64,000 nucleotides of DNA, from NCBI RefSeq assembly GCF_026343955.1, contig NZ_JAPKNI010000005.1:62001-126000 (forward strand), in the 5' to 3' direction. Under the pieces are notes generated by a model. The model was given only the letters and a program-made list of their open reading frames with translations. It searched no databases and had not been told where the DNA came from. The DNA is from Kaistia defluvii. GTDB taxonomy: Bacteria > Pseudomonadota > Alphaproteobacteria > Rhizobiales > Kaistiaceae. The translations under genes and the position numbers were made by a program. Positions 47,583 through 57,820 of this stretch are shown in pieces (the first letter of the stretch is position 1; every line of letters begins with the position of its first letter).

Positions 47583-49184
47583 TCAGAGCGTGATCTTGGT
47601 CGGACGGCGCCACCGCACCCACATCGCGACCAGAAGGCGAGTGAAGGTGAACGCCGTGAACATCGTCGTCGCGACGCCGATGGCGTGCGTGACGGCGAAG
47701 CCGCGGATCGGGCCCGAACCCAGGTAGAAGAGAACCAGGGCTGCGATCAGCGTCGTGACGTTCGCGTCCAAAATGGTGCCGAGCGCCTTCTGGAAGCCTG
47801 CATCGATCGCGGCGATCGCGGATCGCCCGGCTCGATACTCCTCGCGTATCCGCTCATAGATCAGGACGTTGGCGTCCACCGCCGTTCCGACCGTGATGAT
47901 CACGCCGGCAATACCCGGCAGCGACAGCGTCGCCCCGAGGATCGTCACGATCGAGAAGATCAGGATGACATTGACGATCACGGCGACGTTGGCGATCCAG
48001 CCGAGGAAGCCATAGGTCATGACCATGAACGCACAGACGAGCGCCGTTCCGATGATCGCGGCGATCTTGCCGGCGCGGATCGAGTCGGCACCGAGGCCCG
48101 GACCGATATTGCGCTCCTCGACGATCGTCAGCTTGGCCGGAAGCGAACCGGCGCGAAGCAGGATCGCCAGGTCGTTGGCGGACTGGATCGAGAAGTTGCC
48201 GGAGATCTGGCCGGAACCGCCAAGGATCGGCTGACGGATCACCGGGGCGGTAATGACCTTGTCGTCGAGGACGATCGCGAAGGGGCGGTTGACGTTCTTC
48301 GACGTGACTTCGCCGAACACGCGAGCGCCGGCGCTGGAAAGACGGAAGGAAACGACCGGCTCGTTGTTCTGCGAGTCGAACGTCGCCTGGGCGTCCGTCA
48401 GGTCCTCGCCAGTCAGGAGAGGCGCTTCCTCAAGCACATAGGGTACCGGCGGAGTATCGTTCGAGTCGACGATGATCGTACCGGGCTTGCGCGTGCCAGC
48501 CGTCGGCGAGACGCTGGTGTCGACGAGATGAAAGGTAAGCTGCGCCGTCTGTCCGACCAGGGTCTTCAGACGCTCGGGATCGTCGAGACCGGGGGCCTCG
48601 ACCAGGATGCGGTCCGAGCCCTGGCGCTGGATCGAAGGCTCGACCGTGCCGAGCTGATCGATGCGGCGACCGATGACCTCGATCGACTGATCGACGATCT
48701 GGCGAATGCGCTGGTTCAGACCGGCTTCCGAATAGGCCATCTGGACGAGACCGTCGCTGCCCACGGTCAGGTCGAACTCATTGACGGCGGTCCCGCCAAG
48801 CGCCGAGGTGGCCAACTGGTTGCGGAGCGGCTCGAGGCGCTTCTCGACCTCGCCGAGCTGGGACAGGTCGCGGATGCGGAGCTGCACGCCCTGCCCCTGG
48901 ACGCCCAGGCCGGAATAGCCGATGCGCGGCTCCTGCAGCATTGCCTTGCGGATGTCACCCACGAGGGTGCGCAGGCGCTTCTGCACGTAGTCCTGCTTGT
49001 CCACCTCGTAGAGGAGATAGGCTCCCCCCTGGAGATCCAGGCCGAGAACCATTTGCCGTTTCGGCACCCAGCTCGGCCAGGATTCAACGGTTTCCTTCGA
49101 GAAGAGATTGGGAAGCGCCGCGAGGAGCCCGACCACAACGACAGTCAGGATCGCAATCATCTTCCAGCGTGTGAAGTGCAGCAT
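47583..49184 (-). CDS. secD: Protein translocase subunit SecD
   Basis: 533 residues. An N-terminal membrane helix (WKMIAILTVVVVGLLAALPN), a large periplasmic region opening with LGLDLQGGAYLLYEVD, then a C-terminal five-helix bundle with AGVIITVGTAVDANVLIYERIREE and TTLIAALVLFYLGSGPIRGFA. ATG at 49184 is close to a GC-poor upstream gap. SecD works with SecF and YajC to drive export and assist membrane protein insertion. Normal length, in the conserved yajC-secD-secF order. Confidence 0.97.
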   Translation of the reverse strand: MLHFTRWKMIAILTVVVVGLLAALPNLFSKETVESWPSWVPKRQMVLGLDLQGGAYLLYEVDKQDYVQKRLRTLVGDIRKAMLQEPRIGYSGLGVQGQGVQLRIRDLSQLGEVEKRLEPLRNQLATSALGGTAVNEFDLTVGSDGLVQMAYSEAGLNQRIRQIVDQSIEVIGRRIDQLGTVEPSIQRQGSDRILVEAPGLDDPERLKTLVGQTAQLTFHLVDTSVSPTAGTRKPGTIIVDSNDTPPVPYVLEEAPLLTGEDLTDAQATFDSQNNEPVVSFRLSSAGARVFGEVTSKNVNRPFAIVLDDKVITAPVIRQPILGGSGQISGNFSIQSANDLAILLRAGSLPAKLTIVEERNIGPGLGADSIRAGKIAAIIGTALVCAFMVMTYGFLGWIANVAVIVNVILIFSIVTILGATLSLPGIAGVIITVGTAVDANVLIYERIREEYRAGRSAIAAIDAGFQKALGTILDANVTTLIAALVLFYLGSGPIRGFAVTHAIGVATTMFTAFTFTRLLVAMWVRWRRPTKITL

Positions 49185-49250
49185 GGAAACCGTTCCAGTC
49201 GATCTCGGCCCTTAGACGGGCCGTTTCATCAGGGGGAGCTAGAGGCTGGC

Positions 49251-49589
49251 TTACTCGCCGTCCTTGGCCGGCTCGCCCTTGGCGCGCACATCGGCGATGG
49301 CCGCGCGCGAAACGCGAACCCGGACGCCTTCCGCGATTTCCAGCAGCAGTTCGGAATCGTCCACGACCTTGTTGATCTTGCCGATCAGGCCGCCCGACAG
49401 CACGACCGTGTCACCGCGGCGCGCGCCCTTGATCATCTCCTGGTGCGCCTTCTGCTTCTGCCGCTGCGGCCGAATCATCAGGAACCACATGATCGCGAAG
49501 ACGAAGATGAACGGCACGAACTGGATCAGCAGGTCGGCACCACCGGCGGAAGCGCCGGCGGCCTGTGCGAAGGCGGGGGTAATGAACAT
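49251..49589 (-). CDS. yajC: Preprotein translocase subunit YajC
   Basis: 112 residues from the ATG at 49589 (MFITPAFAQAAG), placed by GGAGCAACC upstream; the open frame extends 47 codons further without similarity. One membrane helix (LLIQFVPFIFVFAIMWFLMI), then the typical RPQRQKQKAHQEMIKGARRGDTVVLSGGLIGK and an acidic tail. A small inner membrane accessory of SecDF with a short cytoplasmic domain. First gene of the sec cluster. Confidence 0.95.
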   Translation of the reverse strand: MFITPAFAQAAGASAGGADLLIQFVPFIFVFAIMWFLMIRPQRQKQKAHQEMIKGARRGDTVVLSGGLIGKINKVVDDSELLLEIAEGVRVRVSRAAIADVRAKGEPAKDGE

Positions 49590-49907
49590 TGAAGGTTGCT
49601 CCCTGTAGCGTTGGCGGGTCCGCTGGTGGCCCGTCCGATCAAGACGCGTGGTTTGCGCCGACCTTCTCATAGGGAGAGACAGCGGTACGCGAAACGGCGC
49701 GGAATATAACCACGCGGCAGGCCTTTGCAAATGGCAGCACCGGCATGATAGTGGCGAATGTCGTCCGGAGCCCTCGCTTGCACGCGGGATGCGATCGTCC
49801 GGATGGCCGGATGGAGGGATCGCCCCTGCCTCCGCACGACTTCACCCCAGCCGCCGGCGCGCCCTCAACCGTCCCGATACGCGGGATGTGGGGATCGGCC
49901 CGAGGAA
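49590..49907. other. Divergent gap between yajC and the DUF815 ATPase
   Basis: 318 bases between divergent starts. It must carry promoters for the sec cluster and the ATPase gene. I found no convincing promoter pair, hairpin or repeat. Confidence 0.5.
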
Positions 49908-50798
49908 ATGACTGTGACAGAAGATACGCTGAAATCCGTCGCCGATCGTCTTGACCGGCTGATCGCCCTGATCGAGCGCGCCGTCCCGCCGGCACGGCCG
50001 GAATTCAACCCTGACGCCGCGGATGCCTTCGTCTGGCAGGCTTCCACCGGCACGCTCCAGCCCGTGCCGAAGGTCAATCGCGTCGAGATGGTGCTGCTCA
50101 AGGGCGTCGACCGGGTACGCGACATCCTGGTCGAGAACACCGATCGTTTCGCCCGCGGCCTGCCGGCCAACAACGTGCTGCTGTGGGGCGCGCGCGGCAT
50201 GGGCAAGAGCTCGCTGGTCAAGGCGGCGCATGCGACGATTAACAGCGCCCCGTCCAAGCTGCCAGGCGGCCATCCGATGAAGCTGATCGAGATCCACCGC
50301 GAGGATATCGACAGCCTGCCGGAACTGATGAGCCTGGTGCGCGGCCTCGACCGACGCTTCATCCTGTTCTGCGACGACCTTTCCTTCGACAATGACGACA
50401 CGTCCTACAAGTCGCTGAAGGCGGCGCTGGATGGCGGCGTCGAGGGGCGTCCGGAGAATGTCGTGTTCTACGCCACGTCGAACCGGCGCCATCTGCTGCC
50501 GCGTGACATGATGGAGAACGAGCGCTCGACGGCGATCAATCCCGGCGAGGCGGTCGAGGAGAAGGTGTCGCTGTCGGACCGCTTCGGCCTCTGGCTCGGC
50601 TTCCACAAATGCAGCCAGGACGACTATCTCGCCATGGTCAACGGCTATGCCGAGCATTTCGGGCTGAACGTGGCGCCGGAGGTTCTGCGCGCCGAGGCGC
50701 TGGAGTGGTCGACGACGCGCGGCGCGCGATCGGGCCGCGTCGCCTGGCAGTACGTGCAGGATCTGGCGGGGCGACTTGGGGTCGCTCTTACGGGCTGA
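49908..50798 (+). CDS. DUF815 AAA-type ATPase
   Basis: 296 residues from the ATG at 49908; a GTG two codons later (49914) has better spacing from GAGGAA and could be the true start. The family is a P-loop ATPase: Walker A GARGMGKS (94-101), Walker B ILFCDDLSFD (about 152-160), sensor-like VVFYATSNRRHLLPRDM and the arginine-finger region LSDRFGLWLGFHKC. DUF815 proteins are uncharacterised relatives of DnaA/DnaC-like clamp-loader ATPases. It lies opposite yajC, a frequent alphaproteobacterial placement. Confidence 0.88.
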   Translation: MTVTEDTLKSVADRLDRLIALIERAVPPARPEFNPDAADAFVWQASTGTLQPVPKVNRVEMVLLKGVDRVRDILVENTDRFARGLPANNVLLWGARGMGKSSLVKAAHATINSAPSKLPGGHPMKLIEIHREDIDSLPELMSLVRGLDRRFILFCDDLSFDNDDTSYKSLKAALDGGVEGRPENVVFYATSNRRHLLPRDMMENERSTAINPGEAVEEKVSLSDRFGLWLGFHKCSQDDYLAMVNGYAEHFGLNVAPEVLRAEALEWSTTRGARSGRVAWQYVQDLAGRLGVALTG

Positions 50799-50865
50799 AG
50801 CCGCCCCGCCAGTATTAGACCGGAAGATCCCTCACGAGATGAGGTTGGGCCGGTCAGAGAGTCGG

Positions 50866-52395
50866 TCAGCTCTGCAGGTAATCCAGCGGGTTGACCGGCT
50901 TCGAACCCCTGCGGAGCTCGAAATGTAGCTGCGGCGCGTTGACGGAACCGGACGCGCCGGCCTGAGAAATGATCTGGCCGCGGCGCACGGCGTCGCCGCG
51001 CTTGACCAGGATCTTGCTGTTGTGGGCGTAAGCCGAGACCCACCCGTCGGCGTGACGGACGAGCACCAGGTTTCCATACCCTTCCAGTTCGTTGCCGGCA
51101 TAGATCACGGTGCCAGCCTCGGCGGCCTTGATCGAGGTGCCTTCGGGAACGGCGAGGTTGATGCCGTCATTCTTCTCGCCCGTTGCCGAGGAACCGAAGC
51201 CTGTGATGATGCGTCCGCGCACCGGCCAGCGGAACGTCGTGCCGTTGGCAGAGCCCGGATCGGCGCTGGCATTCGTCGCGGCGGGCGTGGCCGACTCGGA
51301 CGGCGGCGCATAGGCCACCGGCTGGTTCGGCGTCGCCGGCTTGGCGATCGAGGCCGTCTCGGTCGGCTTTGCCGCGGCGGCCGGCTCGTCGCCGAGCGTC
51401 TTCTGCGGCGCATTGGCGGCGTTCGGCTTGGCGTTGGGATCCTCGCCCTGCGGCTTTTCCTCGCGACGGGTCGGATCGTTGCGCAGGGCAACAGCCTGCG
51501 GGTTGCCGTTATTGCCCGGAATGCGCAGCTTCTGGCCGGACTTCAGCTGATTGGTTGAGGTCAGGCTGTTCGCTGCGGCCAGATCCTTGGCGCTGACGCC
51601 ATAGAGACGGGCGATCGAAGAGAGCGTCTGACCGGGCGAAACAACATGCAGGCCATTGAGCGGCGCGCCTTCGGCCGAAGCCATCGTCTTGCGCTCGCCG
51701 GCCGGTGCCGGAGCGGCAACCAGCTGCGCGTTGTCCCGACGCTGCGGAGACGAAGCGGCGGGGGCCTCGGCGACGGCGGCATTGCCCTGGCCATAGGTCG
51801 GGATCGTCAGGCGGGTGCCTGCGCCGACCTGGGAAGGGTTGCCGATATTGTTGACGCGGGCGAGTTCCTTGATCGGAACGCCATAGCGGCGCGACACTGA
51901 CGACAGTGTCTCGCCCGGCCCCAGCGTCACGACCGTGCCGCCTTCGGTCGACCAGGCTCCACCGCGGCGCGGCGGCTGGGCTGCGGAAGCAACCTGCGTC
52001 GGAGCGGACGACTGGATCGAGCCCACCGTGTCGGAAGGCGGCGTATAGGAGCGCGGCTGCTGGTAGGTCGCGGATGCACCGTAGGAAGGCGCGGCCGCCA
52101 TGGGCTGCGAGCCCTGCTGGACGCCCGGCAGCATCGGCGGCAGGTCGGACCGGCTCACACCACGCGAAGGCGGCGGCGTCGCGACGACATCGCTGTTGTT
52201 GCTGCTGTAATCGACCGGAGCCGGCATCGGCTGCGAACCGCCGATGATCTGCTTTTGGTTTGCCGTACTGCCGGTAAAGATCGAACCGTAGCGCGAACCG
52301 TCAGCGCTGCAGGCCGCGGTCAACCCCGAAAGGAGCGCAATGACCGCAACCTGAGAGAGAGTCCGAGACCGAAAAGAGGAAGCATTTCTGCACAT
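50866..52395 (-). CDS. NlpD-like LysM/LytM lipoprotein (probable amidase activator)
   Basis: 509 residues from the ATG at 52395, which gives a lipoprotein signal (lipobox about 26-29, Cys29); the longer frame from 52644 lacks one. Two LysM peptidoglycan-binding domains (about 155-199 and 249-293) are joined by Pro/Ala/Thr linkers to a C-terminal LytM (M23) domain (about 388-505). The zinc-binding HxxxD is replaced by NDGIN (409-413), while LHFE is kept, as in E. coli NlpD. The domain is therefore probably non-hydrolytic and activates a cell-wall amidase during division. It follows serS-surE-pcm in the same direction, as in relatives. Confidence 0.92.
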   Translation of the reverse strand: MCRNASSFRSRTLSQVAVIALLSGLTAACSADGSRYGSIFTGSTANQKQIIGGSQPMPAPVDYSSNNSDVVATPPPSRGVSRSDLPPMLPGVQQGSQPMAAAPSYGASATYQQPRSYTPPSDTVGSIQSSAPTQVASAAQPPRRGGAWSTEGGTVVTLGPGETLSSVSRRYGVPIKELARVNNIGNPSQVGAGTRLTIPTYGQGNAAVAEAPAASSPQRRDNAQLVAAPAPAGERKTMASAEGAPLNGLHVVSPGQTLSSIARLYGVSAKDLAAANSLTSTNQLKSGQKLRIPGNNGNPQAVALRNDPTRREEKPQGEDPNAKPNAANAPQKTLGDEPAAAAKPTETASIAKPATPNQPVAYAPPSESATPAATNASADPGSANGTTFRWPVRGRIITGFGSSATGEKNDGINLAVPEGTSIKAAEAGTVIYAGNELEGYGNLVLVRHADGWVSAYAHNSKILVKRGDAVRRGQIISQAGASGSVNAPQLHFELRRGSKPVNPLDYLQS

Positions 52396-52689
52396 CGAGC
52401 CTACTCGCAACGCCACACCACACATGAGGCCAATAAACGCTGGTAACGTTGATAAAGGCTTAAGCACGACGGAAAACTTCGCCGACATGTCGTGAAAACG
52501 AAGGCGCCGCCCACAGAATCCCGCGCTTCCGCCGCATTTCGCGCGTCCGCCAGTCCAAGGCGCGGTTAAGACATCCACGTCCCTTGATGCAGACGGAATT
52601 CGAAGCGAGATGCGATTCCGCCCCACGCGGGGCGAGCGGCGCAAAGGTCGGAAGCCAGCATGGGACCAGTCGCGATAGCCGGTGCGTTT

Positions 52690-53382
52690 CTAGAGCCGCG
52701 CGGCCTTGCCCCGGATCAGCGGCACCATGCGGACCGGGCAGATCGGCGTGGCCACCAACTGGCGATCGACCCGAATGAAGCGGGTGATCGTCTGGATGCC
52801 GTCATCCGGACCGATCGGCATCACCAGCGTGCCGCTGGTGCTGAGCGCCTCGACGAAAGCCGGCGGAACCGCCGAGGCCGAGGCCGATGAGATGATTCGA
52901 TCGAAGGGCCCCTTCTCGGGCCAGCCGTCGAGGCCATCGCCGAACACCGAGGTGATGTTGGCGATGCGGAGCATCTCGAAACGCGCCTGCGCCGCCATGG
53001 CGAGGGTGCGGAAGCGATCGACGGTATAGACGCGCCGGGAAAGCCGCGACAGGACTGCGGCGAGATAGCCCGTGCCGGTGCCGACTTCCAGCACCCGGCA
53101 GCGCGTCGTCGGCGCCAGCGCCTCGATCATGCGCGCCGCGAGGATCGGCGGCGTATCGAGCTGACCGCAATCGATCGGCTGCGGCCGCTCGCCGAAGAGC
53201 GGACCACGCTTGGCGTCGGTCGGCTGGAAGAGTGGCCGGGGAATCGATTCAAACGCATCCACCATGCGGCGATCCATGATGCCGAACTGGCGAAGCCGCA
53301 GCAGGAATTGGGCGATCGGAACGAGATTGTCGTCGAACGCCTCGAACTCGGTCGGATGAAACTGGACTGCCTCGAGTGCCAT
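52690..53382 (-). CDS. pcm: Protein-L-isoaspartate O-methyltransferase
   Basis: 230 residues. A SAM-dependent enzyme that methylates isoaspartyl residues to start repair of aged proteins. Motif I is RVLEVGTGTGYLAAVLSRL, the pre-motif QPIDCGQLDTPPILAARM stands where the family has its QT-S-QP substrate loop, and DRIISSASASAVPPAFVEAL is the third motif. It lies between nlpD and surE, the classical surE-pcm-nlpD stress cluster. It is a more canonical member than the gene at 5104. Confidence 0.93.
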   Translation of the reverse strand: MALEAVQFHPTEFEAFDDNLVPIAQFLLRLRQFGIMDRRMVDAFESIPRPLFQPTDAKRGPLFGERPQPIDCGQLDTPPILAARMIEALAPTTRCRVLEVGTGTGYLAAVLSRLSRRVYTVDRFRTLAMAAQARFEMLRIANITSVFGDGLDGWPEKGPFDRIISSASASAVPPAFVEALSTSGTLVMPIGPDDGIQTITRFIRVDRQLVATPICPVRMVPLIRGKAARL

Positions 53383-53537
53383 ACGCTACGCGCCCTCGCC
53401 TTCTGAGCCCTACTCATGCAGCCGAGGTGGTAAACGGCGTCTTATTGCGCGCAGCGCTGGCGACGATTTTGCGTCATTTCGGGGCACATCGAAGGCGAGG
53501 CCGCACGACAGTGCGACCGGGCAGCCAGCACGAGCGG

Positions 53538-54296
53538 CTAGTCGAACAGCGCGTTGAGCTCATGCGCCTGGTCGTAGGCGGTCATGTCGATACGCAGCGG
53601 CGTGACCGAGATGACGCCGCGTCGGATGGCGTTGACGTCGGTTCCCGCCGCATGCTCCTCGGCGACACGCTGGTGCTTGAGCCAGAAGTAGGGATTGCCC
53701 CGACCGTCGTGGCGCTCGTCGACACTCAGGCCGTGCGTGACGACGCCCTGCGAGGTCACCTCGACACCGGCGACGAGGCCAGGCGCGGTGTTCGGGAAAT
53801 TGAGATTGTAGAGCACGCCGCGCGGGCAGCCATGCGCCACCAGCTTCTGCAGGATGCGCGGGGCATGCGCTTCGACAGTCTCCCAGGGAATGACGCGCTT
53901 GCCGTCCACGGCTTCGTACGCCTGGCTCAGGGCGATCGACGGAATGCCGAGCAGCGTCCCCTCGATGGCGCCCGCGACCGTGCCCGAATAGGTCACGTCA
54001 TCGGCGGCGTTCTGGCCCGAATTGACGCCGGACAAGACCAGGTCCGGCGCCCGGTCCAGTACCTTGCGGACGGCCATGATGACGCAATCGGTCGGCGTGC
54101 CGCGCACCGCGAAGGTCTTCTCGGAAACCTCCCGCAGCCGCAGAGGATCGTTCAACGTCAGCGAATGCGCGAGGCCCGACTGGTCGGTTTCCGGCGCGAC
54201 GACCCAGACATCGTCGGAGAGCGTCCGCGCGATGCGCTCCAGCACGGCAAGTCCGGGTGCGTGGATGCCGTCATCATTGGTGATCAGGATACGCAT
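53538..54296 (-). CDS. surE: 5'/3'-nucleotidase SurE
   Basis: 252 residues. A stationary-phase survival phosphatase that removes phosphate from nucleoside 5'- and 3'-monophosphates. The N terminus [16 protein letters not shown] contains the metal-binding NDDG, followed by [24 protein letters not shown] and [22 protein letters not shown], all SurE signatures. It starts 76 bases after serS ends and precedes pcm, the usual operon. Confidence 0.97.
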   Translation of the reverse strand: MRILITNDDGIHAPGLAVLERIARTLSDDVWVVAPETDQSGLAHSLTLNDPLRLREVSEKTFAVRGTPTDCVIMAVRKVLDRAPDLVLSGVNSGQNAADDVTYSGTVAGAIEGTLLGIPSIALSQAYEAVDGKRVIPWETVEAHAPRILQKLVAHGCPRGVLYNLNFPNTAPGLVAGVEVTSQGVVTHGLSVDERHDGRGNPYFWLKHQRVAEEHAAGTDVNAIRRGVISVTPLRIDMTAYDQAHELNALFD

Positions 54297-54372
54297 GTCT
54301 GGGTCAGCCTTCGCTGTTCAGGGATCGTTGCTCACACCGGGGATCGGATCGACATGGGGCCCGAAGCGCCCC

Positions 54373-55683
54373 TCAGCCGACCTTTTCGAGGCCGCCCATA
54401 TAGGGCTTCAGCGCCGCCGGCACGGTGATGGTGCCATCCTCGTTCTGATAGTTCTCGATGACCGCGATCAGCGCGCGGCCGACCGCCGTGCCCGAGCCGT
54501 TCAGCGTGTGGACGAAACGGTTGCCCTTCTCGGCACCGCCGAGGCGGTAGCGCGCATTCATGCGCCGGGCCTGGAAATCGTCGCAGACCGAGACGGAGGA
54601 AATCTCGCGATAGGCGTTCTGCCCCGGTAGCCACACCTCGATGTCATAGGTCTTGCGCGAGCCGAAACCCATGTCGCCCGTGCAGAGCGTCATGACGCGG
54701 TAATGCAGGTCGAGCTTCTTCAGCACGGCCTCGGCGCAGGAGAGCATGCGCTCATGCTCGTCGATCGAGGTTTCCGGCGTAGTGATCGAGACCAGCTCGA
54801 CCTTGTTGAACTGGTGCTGGCGCAGCATGCCGCGCGTGTCGCGGCCGGCCGAGCCCGCCTCCGAACGGAAGCAGGGCGTCAGCGCCGTGAAGCGCAGCGG
54901 CAGTTCCTTTTCGTCGAGAATGGATTCGCGCACCAGATTGGTCAGCGGCACCTCGGCGGTCGGGATCAGCCAATGCTGCTCGCCGGCCTTGAACAGGTCC
55001 TCGGCGAATTTCGGCAGCTGCGCCGTTCCGTAGAGCGCGTCGTCCTTGACCAGCAGCGGCGGCTGCACCTCGGTGTAGCCGTGCTCGCCGGTGTGCACGT
55101 CGAGCATGAACTGGCCGATCGCGCGCTCCATCCGGGCGAGCTGCCCCTTGAGCACCACGAAACGGCTGCCGGAAAGCTTGGCAGCGGTTTCGAAATCCAT
55201 CAGCCCAAGCGCTTCGCCGATCTCGAAATGCTCTTTCGCGGCAAAGGGAAGGTCCCGCTTCTTCGGACGCGCCGCGGTAGCCTGCGCTTCCGTCTGGTTG
55301 CGACCGAAATAGGGAACGTTGTCATGTTCGTCGGCACCGACCGGCACGTCCTCGAGCGGCGTGTTCGGGATCACCGCCAGCGCGTCGTCGAGTTCCTTGT
55401 TGAGGCGGCGCTCCGTCTCCTCGGCGTGGGCGAGGAACTCCTTGATGGTGGAGACCTCGGCCATCAGCCGCTGGGCGGTTTCCTCGTCCTTGGCGGCCTT
55501 CGCCTTGCCGATCTCCTTGGAGGCGGCGTTGCGGCGTTCCTGGGCGGCCTGGACCTGGACGATATGGGCGCGGCGCGCCTCGTCCAGCGCGATCAGCTTC
55601 GACGAGATCGGCTCGGCTCCACGACTGGCGAGCGCGCGGTCGAGCGCGTCAGGGTTGTCACGGATCCATTTGATGTCGAGCAT
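54373..55683 (-). CDS. serS: Seryl-tRNA synthetase
   Basis: 436 residues from the ATG at 55683 ([19 protein letters not shown]); the upstream open frame is unrelated. A class II synthetase. The N-terminal coiled-coil arm (about residues 30-100) contacts the long variable arm of tRNA-Ser. Motif 2 is seen in [21 protein letters not shown], and motif 3 in [19 protein letters not shown]. It also charges the selenocysteine tRNA where present. Full length. Located between tatC and surE. Confidence 0.97.
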   Translation of the reverse strand: MLDIKWIRDNPDALDRALASRGAEPISSKLIALDEARRAHIVQVQAAQERRNAASKEIGKAKAAKDEETAQRLMAEVSTIKEFLAHAEETERRLNKELDDALAVIPNTPLEDVPVGADEHDNVPYFGRNQTEAQATAARPKKRDLPFAAKEHFEIGEALGLMDFETAAKLSGSRFVVLKGQLARMERAIGQFMLDVHTGEHGYTEVQPPLLVKDDALYGTAQLPKFAEDLFKAGEQHWLIPTAEVPLTNLVRESILDEKELPLRFTALTPCFRSEAGSAGRDTRGMLRQHQFNKVELVSITTPETSIDEHERMLSCAEAVLKKLDLHYRVMTLCTGDMGFGSRKTYDIEVWLPGQNAYREISSVSVCDDFQARRMNARYRLGGAEKGNRFVHTLNGSGTAVGRALIAVIENYQNEDGTITVPAALKPYMGGLEKVG

Positions 55684-55865
55684 GATCGTGCCTCGAAGAG
55701 AAGGCGGCCGTGATCCCGGCCGCGAAGGAGCAAAGCATTCGCCGCATGACGGATAGTGTGAGACTGGCGAAGGATCAACCCGGCAGCGATACGCACGAGG
55801 GGAGAACGGCCCGAGAGCGGCGGCGCGACCGCCCCGCCTGACGCCGTGGACCGGCCCCAGACAAA

Positions 55866-55898
55866 GAACCACGCCGTCCCGAGGGCGCGGCGTGGTTC
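55866..55898 (-). terminator. Intrinsic terminator after tatC
   Basis: A perfect 11-bp stem (55866-55876 with 55888-55898) and an 11-base loop begin 34 bases past the tatC stop. On the minus strand the stem is followed by TTTGTCTG. It separates the tat genes from serS. Confidence 0.7.
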
Positions 55899-55931
55899 AA
55901 GCTAACTCGACATCGGAAAGAAACCGCTTTG

Positions 55932-56750
55932 CTACGCGGGCGTCTCGTCTTCCGCGTCATCCTCGGCCCGGGCATCGGCACGCTTGCGCTCGACGATACG
56001 GACCGAAAAAATCGAAACCTCATAGAGAAGCATGGCCGGAATCGCGAGCGAGATCTGGCTGATCATGTCCGGTGGCGTCAGCACGGCCGCGATCACGAAC
56101 GCGATCACGATCGCGTAGCGCCGCTTGGCCCGCAGCATCTGGCTGGAGACGATTCCGGCACGGCCGAGCAGCGTCAGGATCACCGGAAGCTGGAAGACGA
56201 TGCCGAAGGCGAGCGTCAGGGTCATGATCAGACCGAGATACTCGTTGACCTTGAACAGCGCCTCTATCTGCGCCTTGCCGTCGCCGCTCGTCTGCTGGAA
56301 CGACAGGAAGAAATGCAGCGCCATCGGCAGGATCAGGAAATAGACGAGCGCCGCGCCTGTCACGAACAGGATCGGGGTAGCGATCAGGTAGGGTACGAAG
56401 GCCCGCTTCTCATGCTTGTAGAGGCCGGGCGCCGCGAACTTGTAGATCTGCATCGCGATCACCGGGAACGCAATGAACACAGCACCATAGAGCGCCAGCT
56501 TCATCTGCGTCAGGAAGAACTCCTGCGGCGCGGTGTAGATCAGCTTGACGTCCTGCGCGGGGCCGACCGCCCACTCATAGGGAATGACCAGGATGTTGTA
56601 GATCGTGCCGGCGAAATAGAAGCACAGCAGGAAGGCGACGAGCACCGCCACCAGCGTCTTGATCAGTCGCGAGCGCAACTCGATCAGGTGCGCCATCAAC
56701 GGCATGCGGCTGGCTTCGATGTCGTCTTCGGCCGAAGGCTTGTCGCTCAT
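55932..56750 (-). CDS. tatC: Sec-independent protein translocase subunit TatC
   Basis: 272 residues, six membrane segments. The TatC signature region is [20 protein letters not shown] near the N terminus (HL-ELR, which contacts twin-arginine signals), with the conserved Glu-containing [15 protein letters not shown]. The C-terminal tail is acidic and lysine-rich. Its ATG overlaps the tatB stop (ATGA), so the two are translationally coupled. It recognises folded twin-arginine substrates at the inner membrane. Confidence 0.97.
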   Translation of the reverse strand: MSDKPSAEDDIEASRMPLMAHLIELRSRLIKTLVAVLVAFLLCFYFAGTIYNILVIPYEWAVGPAQDVKLIYTAPQEFFLTQMKLALYGAVFIAFPVIAMQIYKFAAPGLYKHEKRAFVPYLIATPILFVTGAALVYFLILPMALHFFLSFQQTSGDGKAQIEALFKVNEYLGLIMTLTLAFGIVFQLPVILTLLGRAGIVSSQMLRAKRRYAIVIAFVIAAVLTPPDMISQISLAIPAMLLYEVSIFSVRIVERKRADARAEDDAEDETPA

Positions 56751-57412
56751 GTCTTGGGCTCTTCAGTCACGCTGGCGACGGCCGGCGGCTCGATGGCAGC
56801 GGGAGCGCTGTCACGGGAGTCCGATACCGGGATGGCAGCGGGGCTTTCCACCGCAACCGGCTTCGGCTTGCGAACGCGCGGTGCCGATTGAACAGCATCC
56901 GCGTCCTCCCCATTGACAGCCTTGGGCCTGGCGCGGGTAGCGCGGGGCTTCGGCGCATCGCCCTCGTCAGCCGCCGCGGCGGGCTTCCGGGCGGCGGCTC
57001 GCTTGGGCTTCGGCGCAACCACCGGTTCGGCAGCCTCGACCGAAGCCGACGTCTCGAGCGGTGCGGCCGGCTCGATATCGGTGTCCGCGAGGAGCTGCGG
57101 CGACTCGTCGGCAGCCGGAGGCACCGGCGATGGCGACGGCTTGGCGATAGGCCCTGAAAGCGGGTTCAGGCTGTTCTTGATGTCGTTCATCGGGTTCAGG
57201 CCGCGAAGCTCGTCAAACGACTTCTTGACGTCGTCGAGCTCGGCTTCCTTGAGCGCCTCGTTGAACTGTCCCTGAAATTCACCCGCCATCCTGCGCATCT
57301 TGGAAATGGTACGCCCAAGCGCGCGCAGCATCGGCGGCAGGTCCTTCGGACCCACCACGACGATCGCAATGACTGCGATGACGAGAATTTCGCTCCAACC
57401 GATATCCAGCAT
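56747..57412 (-). CDS. tatB: Sec-independent protein translocase subunit TatB
   Basis: 221 residues. One N-terminal helix ([21 protein letters not shown], with conserved Glu8), then an amphipathic helix ([20 protein letters not shown]), and a long Pro/Ala/Lys-rich cytoplasmic tail that is typical of alphaproteobacterial TatB. The tail's repetitive Ala-Pro-Lys composition is the most variable part. Partner of TatC in substrate binding. Second gene of tatABC. Confidence 0.95.
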   Translation of the reverse strand: MLDIGWSEILVIAVIAIVVVGPKDLPPMLRALGRTISKMRRMAGEFQGQFNEALKEAELDDVKKSFDELRGLNPMNDIKNSLNPLSGPIAKPSPSPVPPAADESPQLLADTDIEPAAPLETSASVEAAEPVVAPKPKRAAARKPAAAADEGDAPKPRATRARPKAVNGEDADAVQSAPRVRKPKPVAVESPAAIPVSDSRDSAPAAIEPPAVASVTEEPKT

Positions 57413-57494
57413 ACTCTCACACCGATTGGTCTACCCAGCGCCCCGCGCTCAACGAGCGCGGCAGCGGAGCAGCTTCCCGGACCTCGTTCAGGCC

Positions 57495-57722
57495 TTAGCT
57501 GGCGCGGGTCTTCTCGTCGGTATTCGACGAAACGACATCGGAAGGCTTGCTGTCGATCACAGGCTTCGCGGCGGTGGGTTCGTCGTCGTCGGCAAGCCCC
57601 TTCTTGAAGCTCTTGACGCCCTTCGCCATGTCACCCATCACATCCGAAATCTTCCCCTTACCGAAGAGCAGGAGGACGATCACCAGCACGATAAGCCAGT
57701 GCCAGATGCTGAAAGAACCCAT
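57495..57722 (-). CDS. tatA: Sec-independent protein translocase subunit TatA
   Basis: 75 residues from the ATG at 57722 ([20 protein letters not shown]), preceded by GGAGATGAGTTG; a TTG one codon earlier is in frame but less likely. A short membrane helix, the FGKGKI hinge, an amphipathic helix [14 protein letters not shown] and an acidic tail. TatA oligomers form the passage for folded proteins such as cofactor-containing redox enzymes. First gene of tatABC. Confidence 0.96.
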   Translation of the reverse strand: MGSFSIWHWLIVLVIVLLLFGKGKISDVMGDMAKGVKSFKKGLADDDEPTAAKPVIDSKPSDVVSSNTDEKTRAS

Positions 57723-57820
57723 CAACTCATCTCCACAAAAATCACGCGCTATGCGTTTGGTGGGCGACTATCGCAGACGGACCTTGCGCCCGCAACCAAC
57801 CATCTTAACCGCATGTAGGG

